A program made the position numbers and the translations under genes. From Pyrenochaeta sp. MPI-SDFR-AT-0127 (taxonomy: Eukaryota > Ascomycota > Dothideomycetes > Pleosporales > Cucurbitariaceae): a stretch of 64,000 nucleotides of DNA. The notes beneath the pieces are model-generated. The model searched no databases. It was not told the origin of the DNA and was given only the letters and a program-made list of their open reading frames with translations. The DNA is taken from contig JAGTJM010000019.1 in assembly GCA_020747015.1 (NCBI GenBank), forward strand, positions 186,001-250,000. Reading direction: 5' to 3'. Of the stretch, positions 55,501-64,000 are shown piece by piece; positions within the stretch are counted from its first letter, which is position 1; each line of letters starts with the position of its first letter.

Positions 55501-57957
55501 ATGGTGAAAGCCGATCCCACTCGAAACTACTATGCAGACCTAAAAGTCTCCGCGAACGCAGGCGAGAATGAGATTCGCAAGGCCTTTCGTACACTTGCTC
55601 TGCAATACCACCCGGACCGAAATCCTGGACGCGAGGCCGAGTTCGTGGTAAAGTTTCAAGAGATTCAGGCTGCCCACGAAGTTTTATGCGACCAGACGCA
55701 GCGGGCAAAGTACGATGCTGAGCGGAGAAAGTATCGAAATTTGAATATTCCGACAAACACGCCAAATACACCAAGAACAAGACCTCCGCCGCCACCTCGA
55801 AATGCGTATACTACAACTACCCCCAGCGGGTCTTACTACCGCCCTCCTCCCCCGAAACCATCCCCGCAAGCGCAGCGTCCTCCCCCGCCACAGCATCACA
55901 ATACTTTCAATAGCGGTGCAGACAGGTTCACAAGTAAGAACTTCAGACCGCCACCAACGGCACAGCGATCGGATACCAGGGCGAAGGATGCGGGGGATCG
56001 CGCGAATGTCTTTACGGCATGGCAGAAGATGAAGCAACCTCGTGCCGAAGAAGCTCGACAGTCCAATCCGGGTGCTCAGAACAGTACCCAGAATAGTCCC
56101 CAGAGCAACCCAAATGGCGCCCCATTTGGGCGTAGTAATAGCACGAGAGTGTCGTCGTCAAAGCATGGCTTCAACCCGGCAACACCAGGTGCAGACGAAG
56201 GTCAGGCACGGTCAGCTTATAGGAACTACGCTCGTCCTGCTCCAACGCCTCCTAGCGATTCGACGTCTCCTCAAGCCCCCAGGAATTCCTCAAAAGATAC
56301 GCAGGCTCACGAAGTACCATTCTCAGAAGCCAACCGTGTACGGACACCATACTACTCTAACATGGCAGGGGAGCGAACTTCCATGTTTGAGGGTATCGGC
56401 AGGTCTTCTAGTGTGCGTAATTCACCTACACATTCGCATCGGCCTAGCCCTTCGCAAGATGCGGGCGCGTATTCCGACTCAGGTCGAAGGCCACAGCGCA
56501 ATTCATATGGCGGGAAATCTAACAAGCCATTCCCCCAGATGTACCCTGACTCAAGCGAGGATGAATCGGAGCCAGAGGTCTTCCGTACAGGTAATAAACA
56601 ACGAGCTCCTCCACCGCCGCCGACTACGCAACCGCCACCTCCAACCTGGGCTCCAAGACAACCTGCAACCCCCCAGCAGAGTCGACAAAGCAATGGCGCG
56701 ACAACAGGCTTGCCGAACAGTTTCAAGAGCAGAAGTGAGGAGAGCATCAACATGAAATTCTCACCTTCAGACTGGCATGGCAAGTTCGAAGGTAGCACCG
56801 ACTACTTTGCTCCCAACGTGCAAAAAGGGTCTACTAACAGAGGTCGAACATCGCCAACTCGAGGTAGACCATCTCAGCGCACGGCTGCCGAGCGTAATCC
56901 ATTTTCTAATCAGTCAATGGGTCCTCCTCCATTATCACCTTTCTCACAACCCCAGTCGCAATCACATTCGTATCCGATTCCTCCACCTCCTCCGGGACCT
57001 CCGCCGAATGCTAATTTTCCGCCTCCTCACGCGGCACACGCTACCACATTCAGCCCACAAGATTGGCAAGAAACGTTCAGAGACCCGCACTGGGTTTTTA
57101 CAGAGGCGAAAGAAACATCACCCCGTCGCGCATCAGAAGCGTCAAAGCGAACGAAATCTACCCGTAAACCAGCTGTGCAACAGAACGGTAGTTCAAAAAC
57201 GCAAAATCACTCGGACGGCTCGCGGCCGAGGTACCAGGCATTTGCTGAAGAGACGGTGAACGGTGATGCCGATGCAATGGACATCGACTCAAACACACCA
57301 CCTATTCCCAAGCCTTCCAAACGGGGAGTGCGTACAGCACCTACATCGCCTAAGATAAATACCTCGGCAGGGCCAGGTACAGTACCAAATGGCTCTGCCA
57401 CTGCGCCTTCGTCTGGTACTACTGCTAAACCCCCTGCTCCAGGTCTGAATGGGATTGGAGGTATTGCAACTGTCGAGCCGTTTGTGCAACCTCAGCATGG
57501 AGGTCTTTCTGGATTGGGTAGCCTCGCCGACACGCTGCCATTTGACTCTCAATCTTCACGATCACACCCCACGAAGCCAAATACATCTCAAAGGCTGAAA
57601 TACCCTGAAATGCCAGGAGCACCTGCGCCTCCCACCAAAGTGGACCAAGCTTCCGCAGATCAGTACTTCAACCGTATGGAGGTCTATGTCAAGGCGTACA
57701 AGAATTACAGCAAAGCTCTTACCAGTCACTTCGTTGCCAGAAACGCCGAGTTGGAGAATCTGGACGATCATTTCATCCACCATCGTGGTGAGACGACGAA
57801 GAGGCTGGGATTTGCGAGCTACCTGGCTAGGATGAGGGAAGACGAGGAAGTCATGGAGACATGGAAGCTTGCACAAGAGAGGCATATCCATGCCCTCCAA
57901 CAGTGCGAAGAGACTCGTAACAAGACGATCAAGATGTATCAGACTCTTCAAACCTGA
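55501..57957 (+). CDS. J-domain (DnaJ/Hsp40) protein with long proline-rich region
   Basis: One exon encodes 818 aa. The J domain is N-terminal (about 9-72: NYYADLKVSANAGENEIRKA, the catalytic HPD in LQYHPDRNPG, then EIQAAHEVLCDQTQRAKYD). It should stimulate the ATPase of an Hsp70. No Gly/Phe or zinc-finger region follows, so it is a type III J-protein. The middle is Pro/Ser/Asn-rich with PPPPP runs and many SP sites. It contains two copies of a F-S-P-x-D-W-x-x-x-F motif, at residues 420 and 517. The C-terminus (about 715-815) is helical and charged (QYFNRMEVYVKAYKNYSKAL, RMREDEEVMETWKLAQERHI). No signal or transmembrane segment is seen, so it is probably cytosolic or nuclear. The client or membrane target is unknown. 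Confidence 0.9.
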   Translation: MVKADPTRNYYADLKVSANAGENEIRKAFRTLALQYHPDRNPGREAEFVVKFQEIQAAHEVLCDQTQRAKYDAERRKYRNLNIPTNTPNTPRTRPPPPPRNAYTTTTPSGSYYRPPPPKPSPQAQRPPPPQHHNTFNSGADRFTSKNFRPPPTAQRSDTRAKDAGDRANVFTAWQKMKQPRAEEARQSNPGAQNSTQNSPQSNPNGAPFGRSNSTRVSSSKHGFNPATPGADEGQARSAYRNYARPAPTPPSDSTSPQAPRNSSKDTQAHEVPFSEANRVRTPYYSNMAGERTSMFEGIGRSSSVRNSPTHSHRPSPSQDAGAYSDSGRRPQRNSYGGKSNKPFPQMYPDSSEDESEPEVFRTGNKQRAPPPPPTTQPPPPTWAPRQPATPQQSRQSNGATTGLPNSFKSRSEESINMKFSPSDWHGKFEGSTDYFAPNVQKGSTNRGRTSPTRGRPSQRTAAERNPFSNQSMGPPPLSPFSQPQSQSHSYPIPPPPPGPPPNANFPPPHAAHATTFSPQDWQETFRDPHWVFTEAKETSPRRASEASKRTKSTRKPAVQQNGSSKTQNHSDGSRPRYQAFAEETVNGDADAMDIDSNTPPIPKPSKRGVRTAPTSPKINTSAGPGTVPNGSATAPSSGTTAKPPAPGLNGIGGIATVEPFVQPQHGGLSGLGSLADTLPFDSQSSRSHPTKPNTSQRLKYPEMPGAPAPPTKVDQASADQYFNRMEVYVKAYKNYSKALTSHFVARNAELENLDDHFIHHRGETTKRLGFASYLARMREDEEVMETWKLAQERHIHALQQCEETRNKTIKMYQTLQT

Positions 57958-59535
57958 GGCAGCTTTGATGTCATTGAGTCTGCAGGTGTGCTGACAGGGA
58001 AGTAGGGCTGTCGATCTGCGCGACCTTGGTATGCGCTGTGATGGTCAGGTTGCCGAAGTAAGGGAAGATTCGACCCTGAAAGAACATTTGTGCACTCATG
58101 CAGCCGGAAACCAGTGGCCAGCCACGGGTTCAGGATTTACGGTTCCAATACCGGGAATCTTCCATCCTAGTTCTCGCGTTTGGAGGACGACTGAGGACGA
58201 TGTTGAGATGATGTCTATACGAGCGACTCCTGAATCTCAACCCCCACTATCCCGGAGAAAGAATATGCGTGTTTTGAAGTAGCAAGGCGTTTCTGGGTGC
58301 AAGCATTCACATACCCCCCGATGCACGGCGGATGGAGGACTCAGCTTTTGCAATGAGCGAGCGATTTTTGTTGGATCAGCGCGATTGTATCCAGTCATGT
58401 ATGCATCCTTAGTAGATAATGAAGCCCTGGGCATGAAGAAGATTGATGGGACCATTCCTAACCCATCTAAACTTTGGTAACGTGTGTGGTAAAATTGTAT
58501 TCGTAGTGGTCGTGCCGCGGCTGTTGTACTCGAAGCTCCTCGCACATAAGTGTCCGACACATTGGGGATGGATTCTTGATTTCTTGTCTTTGACGATGTC
58601 AGTAGCGTCCCTTCTGTCGCCAATCTAGCTTCTCCTGGGCTGCTTTCCATTGTAGGCTTGCTATACTACGTGTTCTTGCAGAGGGATCCCCTTTTCTAAG
58701 ACGAAAGAGTCATGGAGGCTCAAGCCAAGTCAATCGATAGCAGACGCCGCGAAGATCTTAGTGCGGACTAGCGTCGAGCCACAGGGCCTGGACTGCCATG
58801 ACAAATGCCCTTGTCTGTTCCAATACCGTGGTACAGTGTTTTCCCCCGGTGTGACAACATCAACGGAACTCGAAGGCGTCTTGAAAGAATGACCTTGCGA
58901 TGTCAGAGGGCTTGCGAAGACAAGCACAGTTGTCAAGCTTATTTTAGAAACCCAAGGATCTGCAGGACACGGAAACGGGAATGGCCATCCCTGTGGAGGA
59001 TTAGCGGAGCGACTCGACAGACAGGGATGCATGGCCTAGCCCTGTCGAAGGCTGGCTGCATGTCGCGCCCGATCTTGTGGGAGCCGACGAGTAGCTGAGG
59101 AATGTAAGATGGCGATATGCGCTCACCAAAAACATGGTGTCGCTGTCTCCCGCCCCTGTCTACTCCTCACAACCCTCTGCGGTTCCCCACACTCTCTTGA
59201 TCTCTGGTTCCTGGTGGAGTTGACGCGCGTACTGTGAGGGCCGATTCAGGACCGTTTGTGCCCCCAAGATTACCATTACCACTGCGAATCTCGGTGCGTT
59301 TGCGGTGCACGAGGCAAAGACATCGGGAACACAGCCTTTCGAGTGTGCGTCGTGCCTTGCAGCAGCTTCAGGCAACGTACACATGCTGGGCTGAGCCAGG
59401 GCGGATTTACCATCGAAGTCGCTCCTTTCGTCTCGTCTTTTCCGAGCACAATCCAATTCGACTCCAGAACCACCCTACGGTTCCGAGCCTTTCCAAGCCC
59501 AGTTCTCTCGAAGGCCCCCTAATACAAGCACCGTC
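57958..59535. other. Intergenic region, about 1.6 kb
   Basis: No secure gene. Frames on both strands (minus 58237-58650, minus 58730-59032, plus 59234-59650) have no known domain. The last few hundred bases carry the promoter of the glycosyltransferase-like gene. Confidence 0.4.
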
Positions 59536-61730
59536 ATGGTGGGCGATACGATGCAGGCCATGCCAATGTCACCGACACAATCGCCTGCGGAGTTTGGGAA
59601 TGCTGCGGTACAGTGGGCATGCACGCGGAGAGGACGGACGATGGTCCTGAGTATCCTGCTGTTCACAGTTTTGGTGGGGATGGCAAGTATGAGAAATCAC
59701 GAGGTGAGTGACTACGTACAATATCAAAGTTGGAGAAGAAGAGAAGCCTCGGAAACCGGCAACGCTGGGTTATGCTGTGGATCCGCAAGCATGTACTAAC
59801 CCAACCCCAGGCCATATCCTCCAAGTACCACGACATATCGTCACATTACCAATGGCGACCCTACCTCTCCAACCTCCCCTCGATAATACATTCGCCGTTC
59901 AAGACCCCCTCGAATACCACTTTGCAGCTCGAAAGCGGCGAGATCAGCAATGTCCCTTCCAACCTCAAAAAAACGACGCCAAACTTTCACCTCCTTATGC
60001 CCGCCGAACGGGATACGGATGGCTTCTGCAAAACCACGCTGTCTGCAATGCTTCTGAAGTATCCACCACCGACCGTCGTCAACCTATACACGGCGTTTGA
60101 GAACGATATACAATGGGAAAGAGACACATTGAACACCACACTGGGCTATCTGAAGAACACGAGATATGTAAAAGATGAGGATCTTGTACTTATTGTGGAT
60201 GGCCAAGATACGTGGTTCCAGCTGCCAAGCGACGTCATAATCTCGCAGTACAAGAGACTGCTAACGGATGTAAATCTGCGCCTCCTAGAGAGATACGGTT
60301 TGAATGAGGACGGCTACCAGAAATTCAACCAAACCATCGTATTCGGCGCTGAGAAGTTGTGCCAGAGTGACGATATGGCCTGCAAGTATGTACCGCCATC
60401 CTTCCTACCAAATAATTTGTATGCGAAAGAGGATGGACGACGGATAGCAGAAATGCCAGCCAAATTCCTCAATTCGAAGATGGTCATGGGTCCAGCCAAC
60501 GATCTGAGGGCGCTATACGCGGCAGCGCTGAAGAAGTTCGAAGCTGGCAGGAGTCAATCACAAACGGTGCAGTCCGTGTTTGCGACGCTCTTTGGAGAGC
60601 AACAGCTAAGGCGAGATGCGCTTGAGAAGGAGCGAAAACCTGTAGCTGCAAAACTCAAGGAACTTCTTCCAGGAACAAAGTCAAGCGTACCATCAGAGCA
60701 GAACTCAGACGGCGCGAACCTAACGCCTCGAAATGCTTCGCGGCACGAATTTTCGATCGGCCTGGACTATACACACACTTTGTTTCAGCCGCTCACCTAC
60801 TGCATCGATGATGAACTTATTCCCCTCCTGCACGATAATTCTACAGATAACTCACAGTATTACCACACAGAAGCGGGGGCTCAATATCTCTCGCTGCCCC
60901 GAGCTCTCAGTGAGACGAAACCTCCCTACTGGCGGCCCGATCTTGTTAAGCATAACCCCTCGCCAAATGAAAAACCAGCCTATATCGAGAAGCTAGAGTT
61001 CGCTGTGGATCTGGACACCCTTCCGAAACGGAAAGTCGCCTGGAATAAGGTTCCCCTCATCCAGAACACATACACTGGTGCTATCCCCGCCATCCTGTTG
61101 AATGATCACATGACGGCTGGGATCACAGGAGGGAACCGTGCGCCCATCGCCAACATCACTTGGTTCAGTATGTGGTACTCCCCGCACAAACGTGCCTTAC
61201 TACGCAATTACTTCCGCATTCCCCAGTCTCCTAGTGGCTATCACGACTCTCTCGTCGGCGGTGACCGTGCATGGGACCAGCGTGGTGGGCGCGGTGGTGT
61301 TTGGACTGCAAGCGAACAAATCTGGCTTCCATGGGGTGAAGTTGACGGCGTCTGCGGCACTCTTGGCCAGCTCAACGAAGTCTTCAGCGACGCCAAGGGC
61401 GTGTGGCTCCATGAAAAAGAAGAAAACAGTGAACAGATACGATTGCAAGAAGAAATGGACATGACCAAAAAGATCGAGGAAGAACGCAAAAAGGAAGAGG
61501 AGAAGCTGAAAGAACAGGAACGGCAGAAAGAGAAAGAGAAGAAGAACCTCGAGGAGATTGTCCAGTTGGAGGAAGAGAAGAAGAAAAAGAACGATGATGC
61601 AAGCTCGCAAACCTTCGACATGGTCCAGGATATGATTGAGGCCGGGGACCAGTTTGGCGGACAAGGTATCACAATAGGGAAGATAGGGAAGGCGAGTATG
61701 AATAAAATCGCGAGGTCGTGGGTGTCCTGA
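59536..61730 (+). CDS. Type II membrane glycosyltransferase-like protein
   Basis: Two exons, 59536..59703 and 59811..61730, give 695 aa. The 107-nt intron has donor GTGAGT, a textbook TACTAAC branch and acceptor CCCCAG, and joins MRNHE to AISSKYHD. A short cytosolic N-terminus (ending ACTRRGR) is followed by one signal-anchor helix (TMVLSILLFTVLVGMASM, about 34-52), giving a Golgi-type type II topology. The luminal domain contains VVNLYTAFENDIQWERD and, at about 181, DLVLIVDGQDTWFQLPS. That acidic strand end resembles the sugar-nucleotide/metal site of PLOD-type and related glycosyltransferases, followed by FGAEKLC. Several N-x-S/T sites occur. The last 110 residues hold an extreme Lys/Glu helix (about 590-650), unusual for a luminal protein. 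The donor and acceptor are unknown. Confidence 0.83.
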
Positions 61731-62361
61731 GCGAATCTCAAGCTTCTTGTGCATATCTAGGGGCATCTTGTAACTGTTCTTGTAGGTGAGGGCCAGCATA
61801 CTTGCTGGAATAAGCATTAGAAGGAGTTTGATCATATGATCTGGTTTGGGAAAAGGTGTAATGGATCTACACCTCACCGTCTTTGTTTAGATATCTTAAG
61901 GCTGGATATGACTGGCATGTTGTCATCATCTGGTCATCACCGCTATTCGCATCGAAATGAACATTACCATATCGTCACATTGCGCTATACTAGCACCAAA
62001 TTCAAGAGTGAAAAATGTGCTTCATGTCCACCTGACACTGCATTGTGTGATGTTAGTAAGGGTATTTTGCGCAGTACTAGCATGCAACGCCACAGACAAC
62101 ATTTTGCTATATTAACCAAGGTTTCGGTTGAAGCATGTAATAGCCCATAGACATTTACTTCGCGCTTACCCTTTCCACTAATGAAGAGAGTATACTTCTC
62201 CATTGTGTTTTCTACGACAATTTGTTGTCGTCTATCTTCAATAACAAAGAATTTGCTCCCGTCGTTTCATTTACAAAAGCAGATTAGCCACCCGCATCTA
62301 TAATCGAAGAAAACTCAGAATGCAAGGCTGGCCAATCGAGAACAAGTGGACTGGTGGCCAC
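61731..62361. other. Convergent 3' intergenic region
   Basis: About 630 bases, somewhat AT-rich, between converging genes. No feature is recognised. Confidence 0.4.
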
Positions 62362-63999
62362 TCAAAGCTCGCAGTCGAAGATCTATCCATTGTTAGCGCG
62401 ACTCAATATCATAAGAAGACAAGAGGAGAACTTTACATCCACTGACAACTCTTCTAGTGGCAGGTTGAACGCTGCAAATGTTTCTGCAATGCGATTTTGA
62501 TAGTCTACCAAGGTCTTCGATGCCATGTCACTGATTTGCATCGAGAGGTGTTTATTCGGGGCATACATTTGTAAACGTTGCAACGCGTCGTAGTAGTTCC
62601 GGTGATGCTCGACCATAACAGCCAACTTGGACTTCGCAAAATCAAGCAGCATAGCGTTGGCTTGGGCCCGGTTTGTTGCCAGTGCTTCCCACCGCTTTGA
62701 AAAGGCCATGTTTCCGGCTCTTCGGTTTCTCGTCGCAGCATCCATGCAGCCCTGTTTCCAGCCGCTGTTCCTTTGGACGTGCTTGGCGATCATATCCAAG
62801 GTGGACTGTACCTTGCTGGAACAACTGTTCGAAAGGTGCCAAAAAGTTAAAGCTGCATTATGAAGGACTTTCCACCGCTTGATGAGCAGTTCGAGCTGTT
62901 TTCTTGACTTGAAGTCGCTTTTCTTGTCGATCTTTTGATATGCATCGTGGAGAGCTGCAGCGCTGTCAAGGAAGATTTGGGGAATGTTACCATCCTTGTT
63001 CACTGTGTTCCACTCTTTCTGAAGAGCTTCTATGTTGGAGGAGAATTTGTTAATCTCGGATAGAACCTTGTCGACAGTGGTAGGTTCTTCAACAGTGGGA
63101 CTTTCTTTCTTCTTCGGCTTCCAGATGTTTGTACTGGACTCTTCCAGCTTTTTGAAAGCATTTCGTTCCTCAGGCTGAGCTTCAGGAGGTTCTTTGGCGA
63201 CGACGGCCTCATCCTGTACTGTATCTTTGACTTTGGCTAGTGTGGTTTCCTGACACACCTCAACTACCGCTCCTCTCAGCGGTTGTTGCTCTGCATTATC
63301 CACGGCTGTCTCTGAAGACTTTGCCAGCATACCTACCACATCTTGGCCCAAGATTGTTCCCATATCAGCGATGGTTTGCCTCATATCCACTAAGCCGGAG
63401 GCAATGTTCACGTGCTGATCCTGAGAAAGTGATGCTTGAATACTCTCCAATTTGGTATCGAAATTATTCATCCTGGCGAAGAGATCCTGATGTAGCTTGG
63501 AGATGTGTTTCATGATCATATCCATCTGTTCTGACAATAGTCCCTTTGGTTGAGGGTCGCTTTTAGCCGACCCAAAACTATTCACGGCAATCCCATCACT
63601 CGTTGGAGCAGAGATTGATACCACTGGGTCTGGCTGTATCTCAATCTGAAGGGCTCCAGAAGGGCTTGAGGTTTCCTCTAGGGTAGACTGATGTGCCTCG
63701 ACGCCTACAGAGTGAGCTGAGGATGTAAAGTTGGCGTTCTTTAATTCAGGCTGGGATTCTTCAACAGCTCCCCGTGTCGCTATGGAGTTAGTCGAATGCA
63801 TTGCTGGCACATTGCGACTCTGTTTCAGGAAACTCAGGTCCGCCGTGTTGAAGCCAAAGTCAACCTTGTCCTGAGATCGACGTACTGTGAGATTCATGAT
63901 AGAAGGTTTCTCAAGTATTAAACCTGCAGTATTGAATATTGAGGCCGTAGGTTTAGACAGAAGTGTGTTCTCCGGTGACATTGACATTGACATTGACAC
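62362..63999 (-). CDS. Unrecognised helical protein, 5' end possibly outside the window
   Basis: Exons ..63999 to 62437 and 62382..62362. The 54-nt intron (GTAAAG, CTAAC, GATAG) replaces the read-through end with EELSVD|IFDCEL. If translation starts at the first ATG in the window (63993), the protein has 525 aa. The frame is still open at the edge, so the start may lie beyond. The N-terminus carries an ATGTCA repeat (MSMSMS). The first half is polar with SP sites and a helix (LSEQMDMIMKHISKLHQDLF). The C-terminal half is rich in long helices (INKFSSNIEALQKEWNTVNK, RKQLELLIKRWKVLHNAALT, LLDFAKSKLAVMVEHHRNYY). No family is recognised. A structural, coiled-coil role is all that can be said. Confidence 0.65.
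63976..63999. repeat. TGACAT hexanucleotide repeat at the start codon
   Basis: Three TGACAT units and one TGACAC. On the minus strand they read ATGTCA repeated, supplying several in-frame start codons for the edge gene. Confidence 0.85.
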
Positions 64000-64000
64000 A

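Noticed and set aside
61241..61741. 166-codon Ser/Phe-rich minus frame
   Set aside because: Same antisense artefact of the K/E-rich tail.
61200..61877. 225-codon minus-strand frame rich in Leu/Phe
   Set aside because: It is the antisense of the Lys/Glu-rich helix; apparent membrane segments are an artefact of reverse-complemented AAG/GAG codons.

Overview
This window looks like nuclear DNA of a filamentous ascomycete (Pezizomycotina; a Dothideomycete is my best guess, by inference only). The evidence is short spliceosomal introns (mostly 47-57 nt) with GTRNGT donors and CTAAC/CTGAC branch points, long disordered-protein genes, and fungal-specific families such as DUF7907, Nce102/MARVEL, the DUF7923-type CCCH proteins and Rid1. 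I see no bacterial-type operons, CRISPR, rRNA, tRNA or intact transposon.

Layout, left to right. (1) 0.3-10.1 kb: Rid1-like GTPase-binding protein (+), Etp1/BRAP2 E3 ligase (-) and the SCF F-box/WD40 protein Cdc4 (-). (2) 11.7-14.1 kb: a Hop1-type HORMA meiotic chromosome protein (+), six exons. (3) 14.1-16.5 kb: a repeat-rich intergenic stretch leading into a 940-aa disordered protein (16.5-19.3 kb, +). (4) 20.5-26.5 kb: a secreted, GPI-anchored PLC-like protein (-), a small secreted DUF7907 protein (-), a small probable mitochondrial membrane protein (+) and a multi-pass membrane protein with a GC-AG intron (-). (5) 27.1-35.6 kb: a vacuolar amino-acid transporter (+), a GNAT acetyltransferase (+), a CCCH zinc-finger protein (-), an unrecognised 356-aa protein with two C-terminal W-x-x-V motifs (-) and a mitochondrial acyl-CoA dehydrogenase (-). 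(6) 36.2-41.2 kb: INCENP/Sli15 (+) and an Nce102-like MARVEL protein (-). (7) 41.2-48.9 kb: the gene-poor part, ending in the long, probably intron-containing leader of a PSP1-domain gene. (8) 48.9-64 kb: PSP1-domain protein (+), a coiled-coil protein (+), ribosomal protein L15 with two tiny exons (+), a J-domain protein (+), a type II membrane glycosyltransferase-like protein (+) and an edge-truncated protein (-).

The genes do not form a pathway cluster. They are mostly housekeeping genes, several of them cell-division related (Cdc4, INCENP, Hop1, Rid1). Gene models were spliced by hand: exon junctions were chosen so that reading frame, intron consensus and conserved protein sequence agree. 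The most useful observations are the 9-nt and 14-nt exons in rpl15, a GC-AG intron, candidate tandem Atg8-interacting motifs in an orphan protein, a duplicated FSPxDW motif in the J-protein, a formin-type GBD/FH3 module with no FH1/FH2, and an acyl-CoA dehydrogenase lacking the canonical late catalytic Glu. I found no clear undescribed multi-gene system.
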